A DNA stretch of 64,000 nt, from contig NZ_PGTO01000005.1 in assembly GCF_003284725.1 (NCBI RefSeq), positions 62,001 to 126,000 of the forward strand, written 5' to 3'. The notes beneath the pieces were generated by a model. That model had not been told where the DNA came from. It made no database searches and was given only the letters and a program-made list of their open reading frames with translations. Origin of the DNA: Paramagnetospirillum kuznetsovii (GTDB lineage: Bacteria; Pseudomonadota; Alphaproteobacteria; Rhodospirillales; Magnetospirillaceae). Positions 53,292 to 60,325 of the stretch are shown in pieces. A program made the position numbers and the translations under genes. Each line of letters begins with the position of its first letter. The first letter of the stretch is position 1.

Positions 53292-53594
53292 TTAAACCAG
53301 TTTCTGGAGGTCGGACGCCAGACCGAGCTGGGTGAAGGTCTCGGTCACGGCGGCGCTGGGGGTTTCAACCTCGAACCGTCGGGCGGCCCCCTTGAAGCCA
53401 CCGGAGGCGGACAGTACCACCTGGACGGCCGCGGTGGACAGCCGTTCCACGCTGGCGGCCTTAAGCACGACGTCGGCGGCGCTGTCGCGCGCCAGGGCAT
53501 CAAGCAGGATGTCGCGCAGCTCGGCGGCGACGGGAAGATCGACGACGGTCGGCAGTTCGATCTCGAGCCGTCCGTTGCCTTCTTTGAGTTCCAT
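53292..53594 (-). CDS. STAS-domain protein of the chemotaxis operon
   Basis: 100 residues from ATG 53594. ELRDILLDALARDSAADVVL, then ASVERLSTAAVQVVLSASGG is a STAS (anti-sigma-factor-antagonist/SpoIIAA-like) fold; the Ser-Thr pair in ERLSTAAVQ occupies the position usually phosphorylated. Some alphaproteobacterial che operons begin with such a protein. First gene of the leftward che operon, divergent from the PYP-like gene across an 87-bp gap that must hold both promoters. Confidence 0.9.
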   Translation of the reverse strand: MELKEGNGRLEIELPTVVDLPVAAELRDILLDALARDSAADVVLKAASVERLSTAAVQVVLSASGGFKGAARRFEVETPSAAVTETFTQLGLASDLQKLV

Positions 53595-53681
53595 GCCAAT
53601 GTCCTTGAAGTTCCTGTGGACCGGGGAGGGATAATACGGCAAATTCCAAGCCCAAGTAAGGGGGGAGGACCAGTTGAGCCT

Positions 53682-54101
53682 ATGGCAAGCGTAATCACCA
53701 AGACCGGCCCGTGGAACATGACCGTCTACACCTACGAATCGGGTGACGCGGAGAATCCGCTTGGCCGTCTCGACGACCGGGATATCACCCTGATTCCCTT
53801 TGGCGCCGTGGAGCTTTCGGCCGAGGGAACCGTTCTCGGCCATAACGACACCGAGCCTGATCTGGGCGGTGGCGCGCGGGCACCCATCGTCGGGCGCGAC
53901 TTCTTCACCGATGTGGCCGGTTGGGCCAGGGGATCGGCCATCGCTGACGAATTCAAGAAGGGCGTCGCCAATGGCGAGTTGAACGTGGTGTTCGACTGCG
54001 CCCACGCCCGCTTGCCCTACCGGGTGCGCCTCCATCTTAAGGTCAGCCCGATCCTGGGAACCTATTGGGCCTTCATCAAGCGGCTGCAGCGCGCGAGCTA
54101 G
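53682..54101 (+). CDS. Photoactive-yellow-protein-like PAS protein without chromophore cysteine
   Basis: 139 residues. It aligns without gaps to photoactive yellow protein through the core: PFGAVELSAEGTVLGHNDTE, then GRDFFTDVAGW, EFKKGVANGELNVVFDC and YWAFIKRLQ. The chromophore Cys69 is replaced by Trp81 and Tyr42 by His54, while the position of Glu46 keeps a Glu (E58). It therefore cannot bind p-coumaric acid in the usual way and must be a light-insensitive or differently liganded PAS sensor. ATG 53682 is chosen; the ribosome-binding site is distant (GGAGG at 53664). It is divergent from the che operon and ends by 4-bp overlap with a convergent gene. Confidence 0.85.
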   Translation: MASVITKTGPWNMTVYTYESGDAENPLGRLDDRDITLIPFGAVELSAEGTVLGHNDTEPDLGGGARAPIVGRDFFTDVAGWARGSAIADEFKKGVANGELNVVFDCAHARLPYRVRLHLKVSPILGTYWAFIKRLQRAS

Positions 54102-54529
54102 GTTCCCGAAACTTCCATCTCCTCCAGCAGCCAGTGGTCCATGTCGTTGCCGAACGGGCGACCACGGTCTTCCCAAATGGCATGGGCGCGGCTACGGATG
54201 GCCTCGATATCGCTGCCCTCGGCCAGAGCCGCCGACACCTGCCGGTTGATGTCGATCAGCGCCAGGATCTGGTCGTCGCGTCCGCCTCGCCCCGATGCTT
54301 GGCAGGTCGTCTTCATGGCATAGGCCACCATGCGGCGGTTGGGCACCTGCCATGACCGCATGGCCGCTAAATGACCGATGCTCCGCCAGACCCGGCGATT
54401 GCGTTCCAGCGCGCCCAGAAACGTCGGGGCGTCGGCGGCGCGATCAAGGTCGCGGGCGGCATCCTCCAGGGCCAAGGCACCGGTTTCGGCAAGGCTCAAC
54501 GTATGGCGGCAACTCATGGCTATCGGCAT
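54098..54529 (-). CDS. FlaF-like protein with C-terminal DUF2934 motif
   Basis: 143 residues (start uncertain: ATG 54529, 54535 or 54517). The middle (FLGALERNRRVWRSIGHLAA ... ILALIDINRQVSAAL) resembles FlaF, the alphaproteobacterial flagellin regulator. The last 35 residues (EAIRSRAHAIWEDRGRPFGN, DMDHWLLEE) match the DUF2934 motif. If right, this is a fusion of a flagellin-related factor and a DUF2934 tail. FlaF normally sits next to flbT and flagellin genes, none of which is visible, so the call is tentative. Confidence 0.5.
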   Translation of the reverse strand: MPIAMSCRHTLSLAETGALALEDAARDLDRAADAPTFLGALERNRRVWRSIGHLAAMRSWQVPNRRMVAYAMKTTCQASGRGGRDDQILALIDINRQVSAALAEGSDIEAIRSRAHAIWEDRGRPFGNDMDHWLLEEMEVSGT

Positions 54530-54617
54530 TCTCATCTCAACCGGAAAGATGAATAGTATCAATAACAATCCAACCTAGCAAGTTTGCATCGGTGACGTTT
54601 GGGTGACGATCCCGCCA

Positions 54618-54631
54618 GTGATCCAGATCAA
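54618..54631. promoter_or_regulatory. FNR-type box GTGATCCAGATCAA
   Basis: Matches TTGAT-N4-ATCAA at 9 of 10 specified positions, centred about 70 bp before the start of a small membrane peptide gene. Lies in the gap between two divergent genes. Confidence 0.5.
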
Positions 54632-54693
54632 AGCGGGCGCCACGGGGCGCTGCTAGATTTGATGATCGTCATATTCGAGATGTGGGGGAACAC

Positions 54694-54795
54694 ATGGTTA
54701 TCGACGACACCGCGAGAATCGCCCTTGGATTCCTGGTCGCCATTCTGGCTGTCACCGGCGGACTGACTTGGTTTGTGCTCAGTCGCATGAAATAG
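54694..54795 (+). CDS. 33-residue single-span membrane peptide
   Basis: ATG 54694 follows GGGGGAACAC and opens 33 codons: MVIDDTARIALGFLVAILAV then TGGLTWFVLSRMK. The hydrophobic centre forms one membrane span with a short N-terminal acidic segment and a C-terminal RMK, so the N-terminus is likely outside. Too short for most annotation pipelines. An FNR-type box lies upstream, like the nap and DUF59 genes, suggesting it is an anaerobically expressed regulatory or subunit peptide (for example of a respiratory complex). Its last bases overlap the convergent RHH gene. Confidence 0.6.
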   Translation: MVIDDTARIALGFLVAILAVTGGLTWFVLSRMK

Positions 54796-55030
54796 GCAGG
54801 GAAGGTGGGGCGGTCCTTGCGGCCGCCCGCGCCTTCAACTCCGCCAGCACGAACAGGCGGATCGCCGAGGACAGGTTCCCGTCGCGGCCGGAATCGATCT
54901 CGGCCACCAATTGGTTGACCGAAACGCCGCGCGTTTCGGCCATGCCCTTCAGCTCGTCCCAAAATGCCGCCTCGATGGTCACGCTGGTGGCGTGACCGGC
55001 GATCGTCACCGATCGCTTGGCGATGGTCAT
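54779..55030 (-). CDS. Ribbon-helix-helix (RHH_4) domain protein
   Basis: 83 residues from ATG 55030, which overlaps the stop of the synthetase gene (ATGA). KRSVTIAGHATSVTIEAAFW, then DELKGMAETRGVSVNQLVAE is the RHH_4 fold of alphaproteobacterial ribbon-helix-helix proteins, with the C-terminal helix LSSAIRLFVLAELKAR. Likely a DNA-binding dimer, perhaps an autoregulator of the synthetase operon; the coupled position supports this, but no operator was identified. Confidence 0.88.
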   Translation of the reverse strand: MTIAKRSVTIAGHATSVTIEAAFWDELKGMAETRGVSVNQLVAEIDSGRDGNLSSAIRLFVLAELKARAAARTAPPSLPISCD

Positions 55031-58000
55031 GCGCTCGTCCGCTTGGGCGCCGTCTGGGCGGGGGCGCCTTCCCATTCGCCGTGGGCGGGAATGGATTCAC
55101 CCTTCATGACGATGGTCAGCGCGCCGATACGGGCGAATTCGCCCACCTGGGTGTCGTAGAGCACGGTGGAGCCGCTGCCGATGGTCACGCCACGGCTGAG
55201 ATTGACGCGTCCGACCTTCATCACCCGATCCTCGTAGAGATGGGTCTGAAGCGCCGACAGCGAATTGATGACGCAGAAATCGCCCACATTGATGCAATCG
55301 AATTCGGTGATGTCGGTGGTGTCCATATAGACGCCCGCGCCGAACCGGCAACCATAGAGCCACAGAACCCAGGGCAGGAACGGAGTGCCGCGCAGATGGT
55401 CCAGCAGCACCTTGCCCGCCAGTCCCCAATACATCACGGCGACCGCCTCGGTGCGCAAGGCCCACCACGACCACATGGGCTTGGCGGTGGGCTTGTAGAC
55501 TCCCATCATCAGCCATTTCACCGCCACCGAGCACCCCGCCAGGGCCAGCGAGATGGCCACCGAGGCAAGGATGAACAGCAGCGTCACCGTGGCGTATTCG
55601 CGCCGGGTGATGAACGGTTCCAGGGTTTCCACCGTGGTGATGCCGAAGGTGATGAACAGCATGGTGGGCAGCGAGACCGCGAAGGCCTCGAATACCGCCC
55701 GCAGGATCCGCCGCCAACGAGGCGGCTCATAGGTCCAGTTGGCGCCGACGGCGTCGAAGCGCTGGCGGACCGGCAGCTTGATGGGCGGGCTGCCGAACCA
55801 GGTGTCGCCGGGGCTCATCTCGTGGTTGGCGGGCGGGCGCGACTTGATGCCGATCAGGGTGCCGGTGGGGATCAGGCAGCCCGGCGGCACCACCGCGTCG
55901 TTGCCGACGAAGACGCGGGCCTCGGTCTTGACCGGTTCCAGATGCATCCAGCCGCGCCGGATGCTCTCGTCGCCCAGCACCACTTCGTCGGCGATGAAGC
56001 ATTTCTCGCCGATATCGGTGAGGTCGTAGCGACCGGAAAGATTGCATGAAATCTCGGCGTCCTTGCCGATCTTGGCGCCCATCAGCCGGTACCACAGTCG
56101 CATATAGACCGTGGCGTACAGCGAAGACAGGGTTTCCAGCATCAGTTCGGTGGCCAGCGCCACGATCCATTTGCGCACGTAAAACCCGCCATAGACCGAG
56201 TAATGCCCGGCGGTGACCACCGGTAAAACGGTCCAGCGCACCACGGCGATCAACAGCACCGTGATGGCGATCAGCGCCATGGAGGTCGGCCAGGCCATGA
56301 CGGGCAGGGTCATGATGAAGTCCTGGGTCTCGTTCACATTCAAGACATCGTTCATCTTCTCGAAGATCTTGAAGGCGGGGAAGATGGGCAACAGGCTGAT
56401 GGGCGGCAGCACCACCAGCATCAGGGCGTAAAAGGCGGTCAACAGCAGCTTGCGGCCGGTGCTGGCCTTGGCCGCCTCGGGCAGGGCATCCTTGTCGACC
56501 ATGCCGATCTTGCGGGCGGGCGAGCCGTCCCAATGCTCGTAGGCGGCGATCCGCATGCCCGGCGCCACCGCCGTCATGTCGCCCAGTTCGCCGCCGGTCT
56601 CGATGGTCACGTCATGGCCGACCACGCAGGACGAGCCGATATAGGCGTCGTCGCCGATGTGGATGCGACCGATGACCAACTCGTCGCCGATGGCCTCGGC
56701 ATTGGCGAGTCGCAGCTTGCCGCCGGTGGCGACGCCGTCGCCGATCTCCACCAGATCGAAGGCGCCCGCTTCCAGTTCCGAGATGATGCAGTCGCTGCCC
56801 ACCTTGGCGCCCAGCAGGCGCAGATAGATCCCCATGATGGGGGTTCCCTGGAACCACTTGATATGGGCGACGCTGACCACCCGCTGGGCCAGCCACCAGC
56901 GGAAATAATAGACGCCCCACAGCTTGTAGCGGCCCGGCTTGGTGCGGCCCAGGATTACCCATTTCAAGGCGATGGAAACGGAGATGGTGCCGATATTGAT
57001 GAAGGCGTAGACCACCATCAGGGTGCCGACCTCGCCGAGGAATCCGGCATCCTCGCCCGATAGCAGCATGTAGCTGATGAAAACGCCCAGCCAAGGCGCC
57101 GTGGTCAGGGCCAGAACGAAGGGCATGGCGATGGCCTGGGCCAACCCGCACAGGAAACGGCGGGTCAGGCTGGGCGGCGCGAAGGACAGATCGGCCGCCA
57201 CGGCGTCCGCCGCCGGAGCGCGGGCGTCCAGCACGGCGGCCATGCCTCGCAAGCTTCGTTGGGCATAGATTTCGTTCAGGGTCAGGCTGGCCAGGGCGGG
57301 AGTCTCGCGCACCGCCGAGACGAATTTGGCCGCCAGCAGGGAATGGCCGCCCAGATCGGTGAAGAAATCGGCGTCGAACGGAATGCTTTGTCCGGGGAAC
57401 ACCCGCCGGGCGGCGTCAAGCAGCGCCGCTTCGGTGGCGCTGCTGGCGGCTTCCTGGGCCTCCGCCGAGACGGTGCCCAGCGCAATGGCTTTCAGCGCCC
57501 GGCGGTCCACCTTGCCCGAGATCAGGCGGGGCAGTTGGTCCAGCCTCAGATAATGCGACGGCACCATATAGGCGGGCAACTGAACGCGCAGCGTCTCGCG
57601 AAGGGCGGCGGTATCGATCTCTTGGTCGCTCACCAGATAGGCCACCAGCCGCTCGATGCCGTCGTCGCCGCGCAGCGACACGGCGGCCTGGGTAATGCCG
57701 GGCTGACCGGCAAGGCGGGCCTCGATTTCGCCCAGCTCGACACGAAAACCGCGAATCTTGACCTGATCGTCGATGCGGCCGTGAAAGGCGAGGTTGCCGT
57801 TCTCGTCCAGGCTGACGGCGTCGCCCGAGCGGTAGAGGACGGGGGCGGAGCCTGTCGGCTCCCACGGATTGGCGATGAACTTCTCGGCGGTCAGTTCGGG
57901 TCGGCCGAGGTAACCGGCGGCGATGCCGGGGCCGCCGATCAGCAACTCACCGGTGGCGCCGGACACGACCGGATTGAGAACCTCGTCGACGATCCAGCAG

Positions 58001-59019
58001 GAATAATTGGGAATGGGCCGCCCGATGGTGACGGTGCTGCCCGGCAAGACCTCGGCCACGGTGGCGACCACGGTGGCCTCGGTGGGGCCATAGGTGTTGA
58101 AGATGCGGCGGCCGTCACGGCACCAGCGCTCGGCCAGGGCCGGAGGCAGGGCCTCGCCTCCCAGCAGGATCAGCCGCAGCGACGGCACATCGCGGGGCAG
58201 CAACGACAAAAGGGTCGGCACCGTGTCCAGCACGGTGATTCCGGCCTTGGTCAGCACGTCGGGAAGCTGGTCCGCCTCGGCCAGGGTCTGGCGTCCGGCG
58301 ACCCAGAGCGAGGCTCCCGCCAGATAGGGGACGAAAATTTCCTCCAGCGACAGATCGAACGCCACCGAGGCACCTTGAAACATCACGTCCGATGCCCGCA
58401 CGTCGTAAAGCGAATTGGCCGATCGCAGGAAATGGCAAATATTGCGGTGGCTGATGACGATGGCCTTGGGCTTGCCGGTGGAGCCCGAGGTATAGATGGC
58501 ATAGGCGGCATCGGTGGCCCCGGCGCCCTGGGCTCGCGGGTCCGGCGCCGCGCCGTCCGTGGCTTCTTCCAACAGGGCGGGAAGCGGCAGCATGACGGCG
58601 GGGAGGGGGCGGACGACTCCGCCCGCGGTGACGGCATCGACGATGACGGCGGCGGCGGCGCAGTCGTCCAGGCATTCCGCCACCCGATCGGCCGGTGCGT
58701 CGGTGTCGAACGGAATATAGGCGGCGCCCGCCCGCAAGATACCCAGCAGCGCCACATGCAGGTCAAGGGAGCGGCTCATCCACAGCCCGACGAAGGCGCC
58801 ACGGCCGATGCCTCGCTTGGCCAGGGCACAGGCGACCCGCTCGGCACGGGCGGCCAGTTCGCCATAGGTCAGGGTGGTGTCGCCAAAGGTAATGGCGGCG
58901 GCATCGGGGGTGCGGGCGGCGCTGGCGGCGAAAATCTCCCACAGCATCTCATCGCGCAGGAGAGAGGGGTCGATCGGGCCATGCAGGGGAGCGGGCAAAG
59001 AGGCGGGAGGCTGATTCAT
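55027..59019 (-). CDS. Single-module NRPS-like synthetase with membrane acyl-linking domain (epsilon-poly-lysine-synthetase type)
   Basis: 1330 residues. Adenylation domain 1-515: ATP loop YTSGSTGKPKA (176-186), FDLS (221-224, Asp expected to bind the substrate amino group), NTYGPTEA (308-315), DDQVKIRGFRVELGE (417-431) and the A10 lysine K503. Then a peptidyl carrier domain with Ser560 in DLGGHSLL, and a C-terminal 750-residue part with about six membrane helices alternating with hexapeptide-like beta-helix segments, as in the NRPS terminal domain family (TIGR02353) and Pls of Streptomyces, a protein of nearly the same length (1319 aa). Pls polymerises lysine without condensation domain. The substrate is not known here. 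Coupled at both ends. Confidence 0.9.
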   Translation of the reverse strand: MNQPPASLPAPLHGPIDPSLLRDEMLWEIFAASAARTPDAAAITFGDTTLTYGELAARAERVACALAKRGIGRGAFVGLWMSRSLDLHVALLGILRAGAAYIPFDTDAPADRVAECLDDCAAAAVIVDAVTAGGVVRPLPAVMLPLPALLEEATDGAAPDPRAQGAGATDAAYAIYTSGSTGKPKAIVISHRNICHFLRSANSLYDVRASDVMFQGASVAFDLSLEEIFVPYLAGASLWVAGRQTLAEADQLPDVLTKAGITVLDTVPTLLSLLPRDVPSLRLILLGGEALPPALAERWCRDGRRIFNTYGPTEATVVATVAEVLPGSTVTIGRPIPNYSCWIVDEVLNPVVSGATGELLIGGPGIAAGYLGRPELTAEKFIANPWEPTGSAPVLYRSGDAVSLDENGNLAFHGRIDDQVKIRGFRVELGEIEARLAGQPGITQAAVSLRGDDGIERLVAYLVSDQEIDTAALRETLRVQLPAYMVPSHYLRLDQLPRLISGKVDRRALKAIALGTVSAEAQEAASSATEAALLDAARRVFPGQSIPFDADFFTDLGGHSLLAAKFVSAVRETPALASLTLNEIYAQRSLRGMAAVLDARAPAADAVAADLSFAPPSLTRRFLCGLAQAIAMPFVLALTTAPWLGVFISYMLLSGEDAGFLGEVGTLMVVYAFINIGTISVSIALKWVILGRTKPGRYKLWGVYYFRWWLAQRVVSVAHIKWFQGTPIMGIYLRLLGAKVGSDCIISELEAGAFDLVEIGDGVATGGKLRLANAEAIGDELVIGRIHIGDDAYIGSSCVVGHDVTIETGGELGDMTAVAPGMRIAAYEHWDGSPARKIGMVDKDALPEAAKASTGRKLLLTAFYALMLVVLPPISLLPIFPAFKIFEKMNDVLNVNETQDFIMTLPVMAWPTSMALIAITVLLIAVVRWTVLPVVTAGHYSVYGGFYVRKWIVALATELMLETLSSLYATVYMRLWYRLMGAKIGKDAEISCNLSGRYDLTDIGEKCFIADEVVLGDESIRRGWMHLEPVKTEARVFVGNDAVVPPGCLIPTGTLIGIKSRPPANHEMSPGDTWFGSPPIKLPVRQRFDAVGANWTYEPPRWRRILRAVFEAFAVSLPTMLFITFGITTVETLEPFITRREYATVTLLFILASVAISLALAGCSVAVKWLMMGVYKPTAKPMWSWWALRTEAVAVMYWGLAGKVLLDHLRGTPFLPWVLWLYGCRFGAGVYMDTTDITEFDCINVGDFCVINSLSALQTHLYEDRVMKVGRVNLSRGVTIGSGSTVLYDTQVGEFARIGALTIVMKGESIPAHGEWEGAPAQTAPKRTSA

Positions 59020-59393
59020 GGGGATCCAATGGGCCTGCCCGGCACGACATCGGCGCGGGCGGCAATGACCAAAGCTTCATCAACGATGGAGGTATACCAA
59101 ACGACAGTATAGGGGGCGCCGTTCAGCACTGCAACGACCGGCGGCCATGATGGTTTCGTGGCCGCAAGGGGGCTGAAATCGGGAGCGGCCAGCCAGGATG
59201 CCTCGTGGGGCGCGAAGAACGCGGTGGCGGTGGGCAGGGCATGGCCGCACTGATTCAGGGGTTCCAGATCAACCCCCACCGGCCCCCGCGAGGATACGGC
59301 TATGGCCAGCAATCGGTCGCGCAAGACGGCGGCACGGGCGGCGGGATGATCCGCCACCCGACGATGCAGCCAGGTCTGGTCGTCCAGTCGCAA
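59016..59393 (-). CDS. Degenerate 4'-phosphopantetheinyl transferase-like protein
   Basis: 125 residues. LAIAVSSRGPVGVDLEPLNQ and ATAFFAPHEASWLAA resemble the first Mg-binding motif and the F-F/S-x-x-E segment of Sfp-type PPTases. The W-x-x-K-E catalytic motif expected next is absent (LAATKPSWPPVV), and the whole protein is short. It may be inactive or specialised, leaving Ser560 of the downstream synthetase to be loaded by another PPTase. The start is TTG 59393, two bases after the previous stop (TAACGTTG), so it is translationally coupled on both sides. Confidence 0.55.
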   Translation of the reverse strand: MRLDDQTWLHRRVADHPAARAAVLRDRLLAIAVSSRGPVGVDLEPLNQCGHALPTATAFFAPHEASWLAAPDFSPLAATKPSWPPVVAVLNGAPYTVVWYTSIVDEALVIAARADVVPGRPIGSP

Positions 59394-59395
59394 CG

Positions 59396-59620
59396 TTATT
59401 GGCCGGGGGTGCGGCAGATGGCCTTGATGGCGCCGCGCGGATTGCCCGACATCTCCCCGATCTTGCGGTCCTGGGCCTCGATCAGCCATTTGGCGGGGTC
59501 GTCGCCTTCCGGACCCAGCAGTTCGGCGCTGGGAATCTTGCGGTTGGAACTCAGGGTTCCGTCCTCATAGGTCACGTTGAACAACACATAGGTGTTGTCC
59601 GTGGGCTTCTTGCGGGCCAT
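59396..59620 (-). CDS. Conserved small hypothetical protein
   Basis: 74 residues from ATG 59620 behind GGAGGGGGCC. It reads MARKKPTDNTYVLFNVTYED, then GTLSSNRKIPSAELLGPEG, with a strand-rich N-terminal half and a helical end (AKWLIEAQDRKIGEMSG). No family recognised, but the coding character and ribosome-binding site are good. It is part of the leftward synthetase operon. Confidence 0.75.
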   Translation of the reverse strand: MARKKPTDNTYVLFNVTYEDGTLSSNRKIPSAELLGPEGDDPAKWLIEAQDRKIGEMSGNPRGAIKAICRTPGQ

Positions 59621-59679
59621 GGCCCCCTCCGGTCAGTGTTGGGGCAGGTCATAGAACCTGCGTCATCGCTCGGCAAGGG

Positions 59680-59844
59680 CTATTGCGGCGGCGGCTCGTC
59701 GGGCTGGGATTCGGTGCTGGAGTCGTCGTTTGTCTTGCGCTTGGCGGTGTCTTCCTCCAGCTGGCGCATCTTTTCGTTCTTCTTGGCTTGCTTGGCCCGG
59801 TTACGGTCGTTGCGAAGCTGATTGTAATTCGGCTTGAAAGCCAT
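59680..59844 (-). CDS. Small basic hydrophilic protein
   Basis: 54 residues: MAFKPNYNQLRNDRNRAKQA then KKNEKMRQLEED and a Pro/Glu-rich tail ending PDEPPPQ. Such Lys/Arg-rich helical peptides starting MAFKPNYNQ are common in Rhodospirillales, but have no known function. ATG 59844 follows ACAGGACCCG with suitable spacing. Lies between the GcrA-like and the 74-residue genes. Confidence 0.75.
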   Translation of the reverse strand: MAFKPNYNQLRNDRNRAKQAKKNEKMRQLEEDTAKRKTNDDSSTESQPDEPPPQ

Positions 59845-59871
59845 GGGGCGGGTCCTGTGACGGCGGGAGGA

Positions 59872-60078
59872 TCAGGGATCGGGAGTGACGACGTCGGCGA
59901 TGACCACCGGCGCGGGGCGGCGGAGCGCACCGGCGGGGCGCCAGCCGACATAGACGACGCGGCGGTGCTCAAGACACCAAGGCCCGCCATCGCGAGTGGG
60001 GACACCGCACCAAGTCGCCGTGCCGGATCTGACGTCTCCATCGATCCATCGGCAACAATTATCGGCAGGTCTTTCCAT
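59872..60078 (-). CDS. Small protein resembling the GcrA C-terminal domain
   Basis: 68 residues from ATG 60078 (AGGGA 7 nt upstream). The core DNCCRWIDGDVRSGTATWCG, then VPTRDGGPWCLEHRRVVYVG has the spacing C-R/Q-W-x-DG ... WCG ... YC/WCxEH of the GcrA C-terminal domain, which in Caulobacter binds the sigma subunit of RNA polymerase. The DNA-binding N-terminal helices of GcrA are missing, so it is either a stand-alone RNAP-contacting peptide or a truncated paralogue. It is the first gene of the leftward synthetase operon. Confidence 0.75.
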   Translation of the reverse strand: MERPADNCCRWIDGDVRSGTATWCGVPTRDGGPWCLEHRRVVYVGWRPAGALRRPAPVVIADVVTPDP

Positions 60079-60325
60079 TAAATAGTCCCTCACTGTTATG
60101 GGGATTGATTGTGGCATATATGGCGACATAACGCTATGAAAGCCTATAATCTTGATATTGCAGTGCAAATTCGGCGTTTTCTTCACGAATGATTTTTTCC
60201 TGAACTCATGGTCACCGGTTCTGGAGATTTTTAGCCCAGGAAGCCTGAGACCTATTCGCAAACTCGACAGGCGGGTGCCGATGCGGCATGCTTCATCTCG
60301 ACGAGGTTGAAGGCGGACAGAAGTC
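60079..60325. promoter_or_regulatory. AT-rich divergent promoter region
   Basis: 247 bp between the GcrA-like and Sel1 genes. It is the most AT-rich stretch of the window (GCATATATGG, CTATGAAAGCCTATAATCTTG, TTTTTTCC), and should hold the promoter of the synthetase operon and of the Sel1 operon. TATAAT at 60145-60150 is a candidate -10 element on the plus strand. No gene is supported. Confidence 0.45.
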
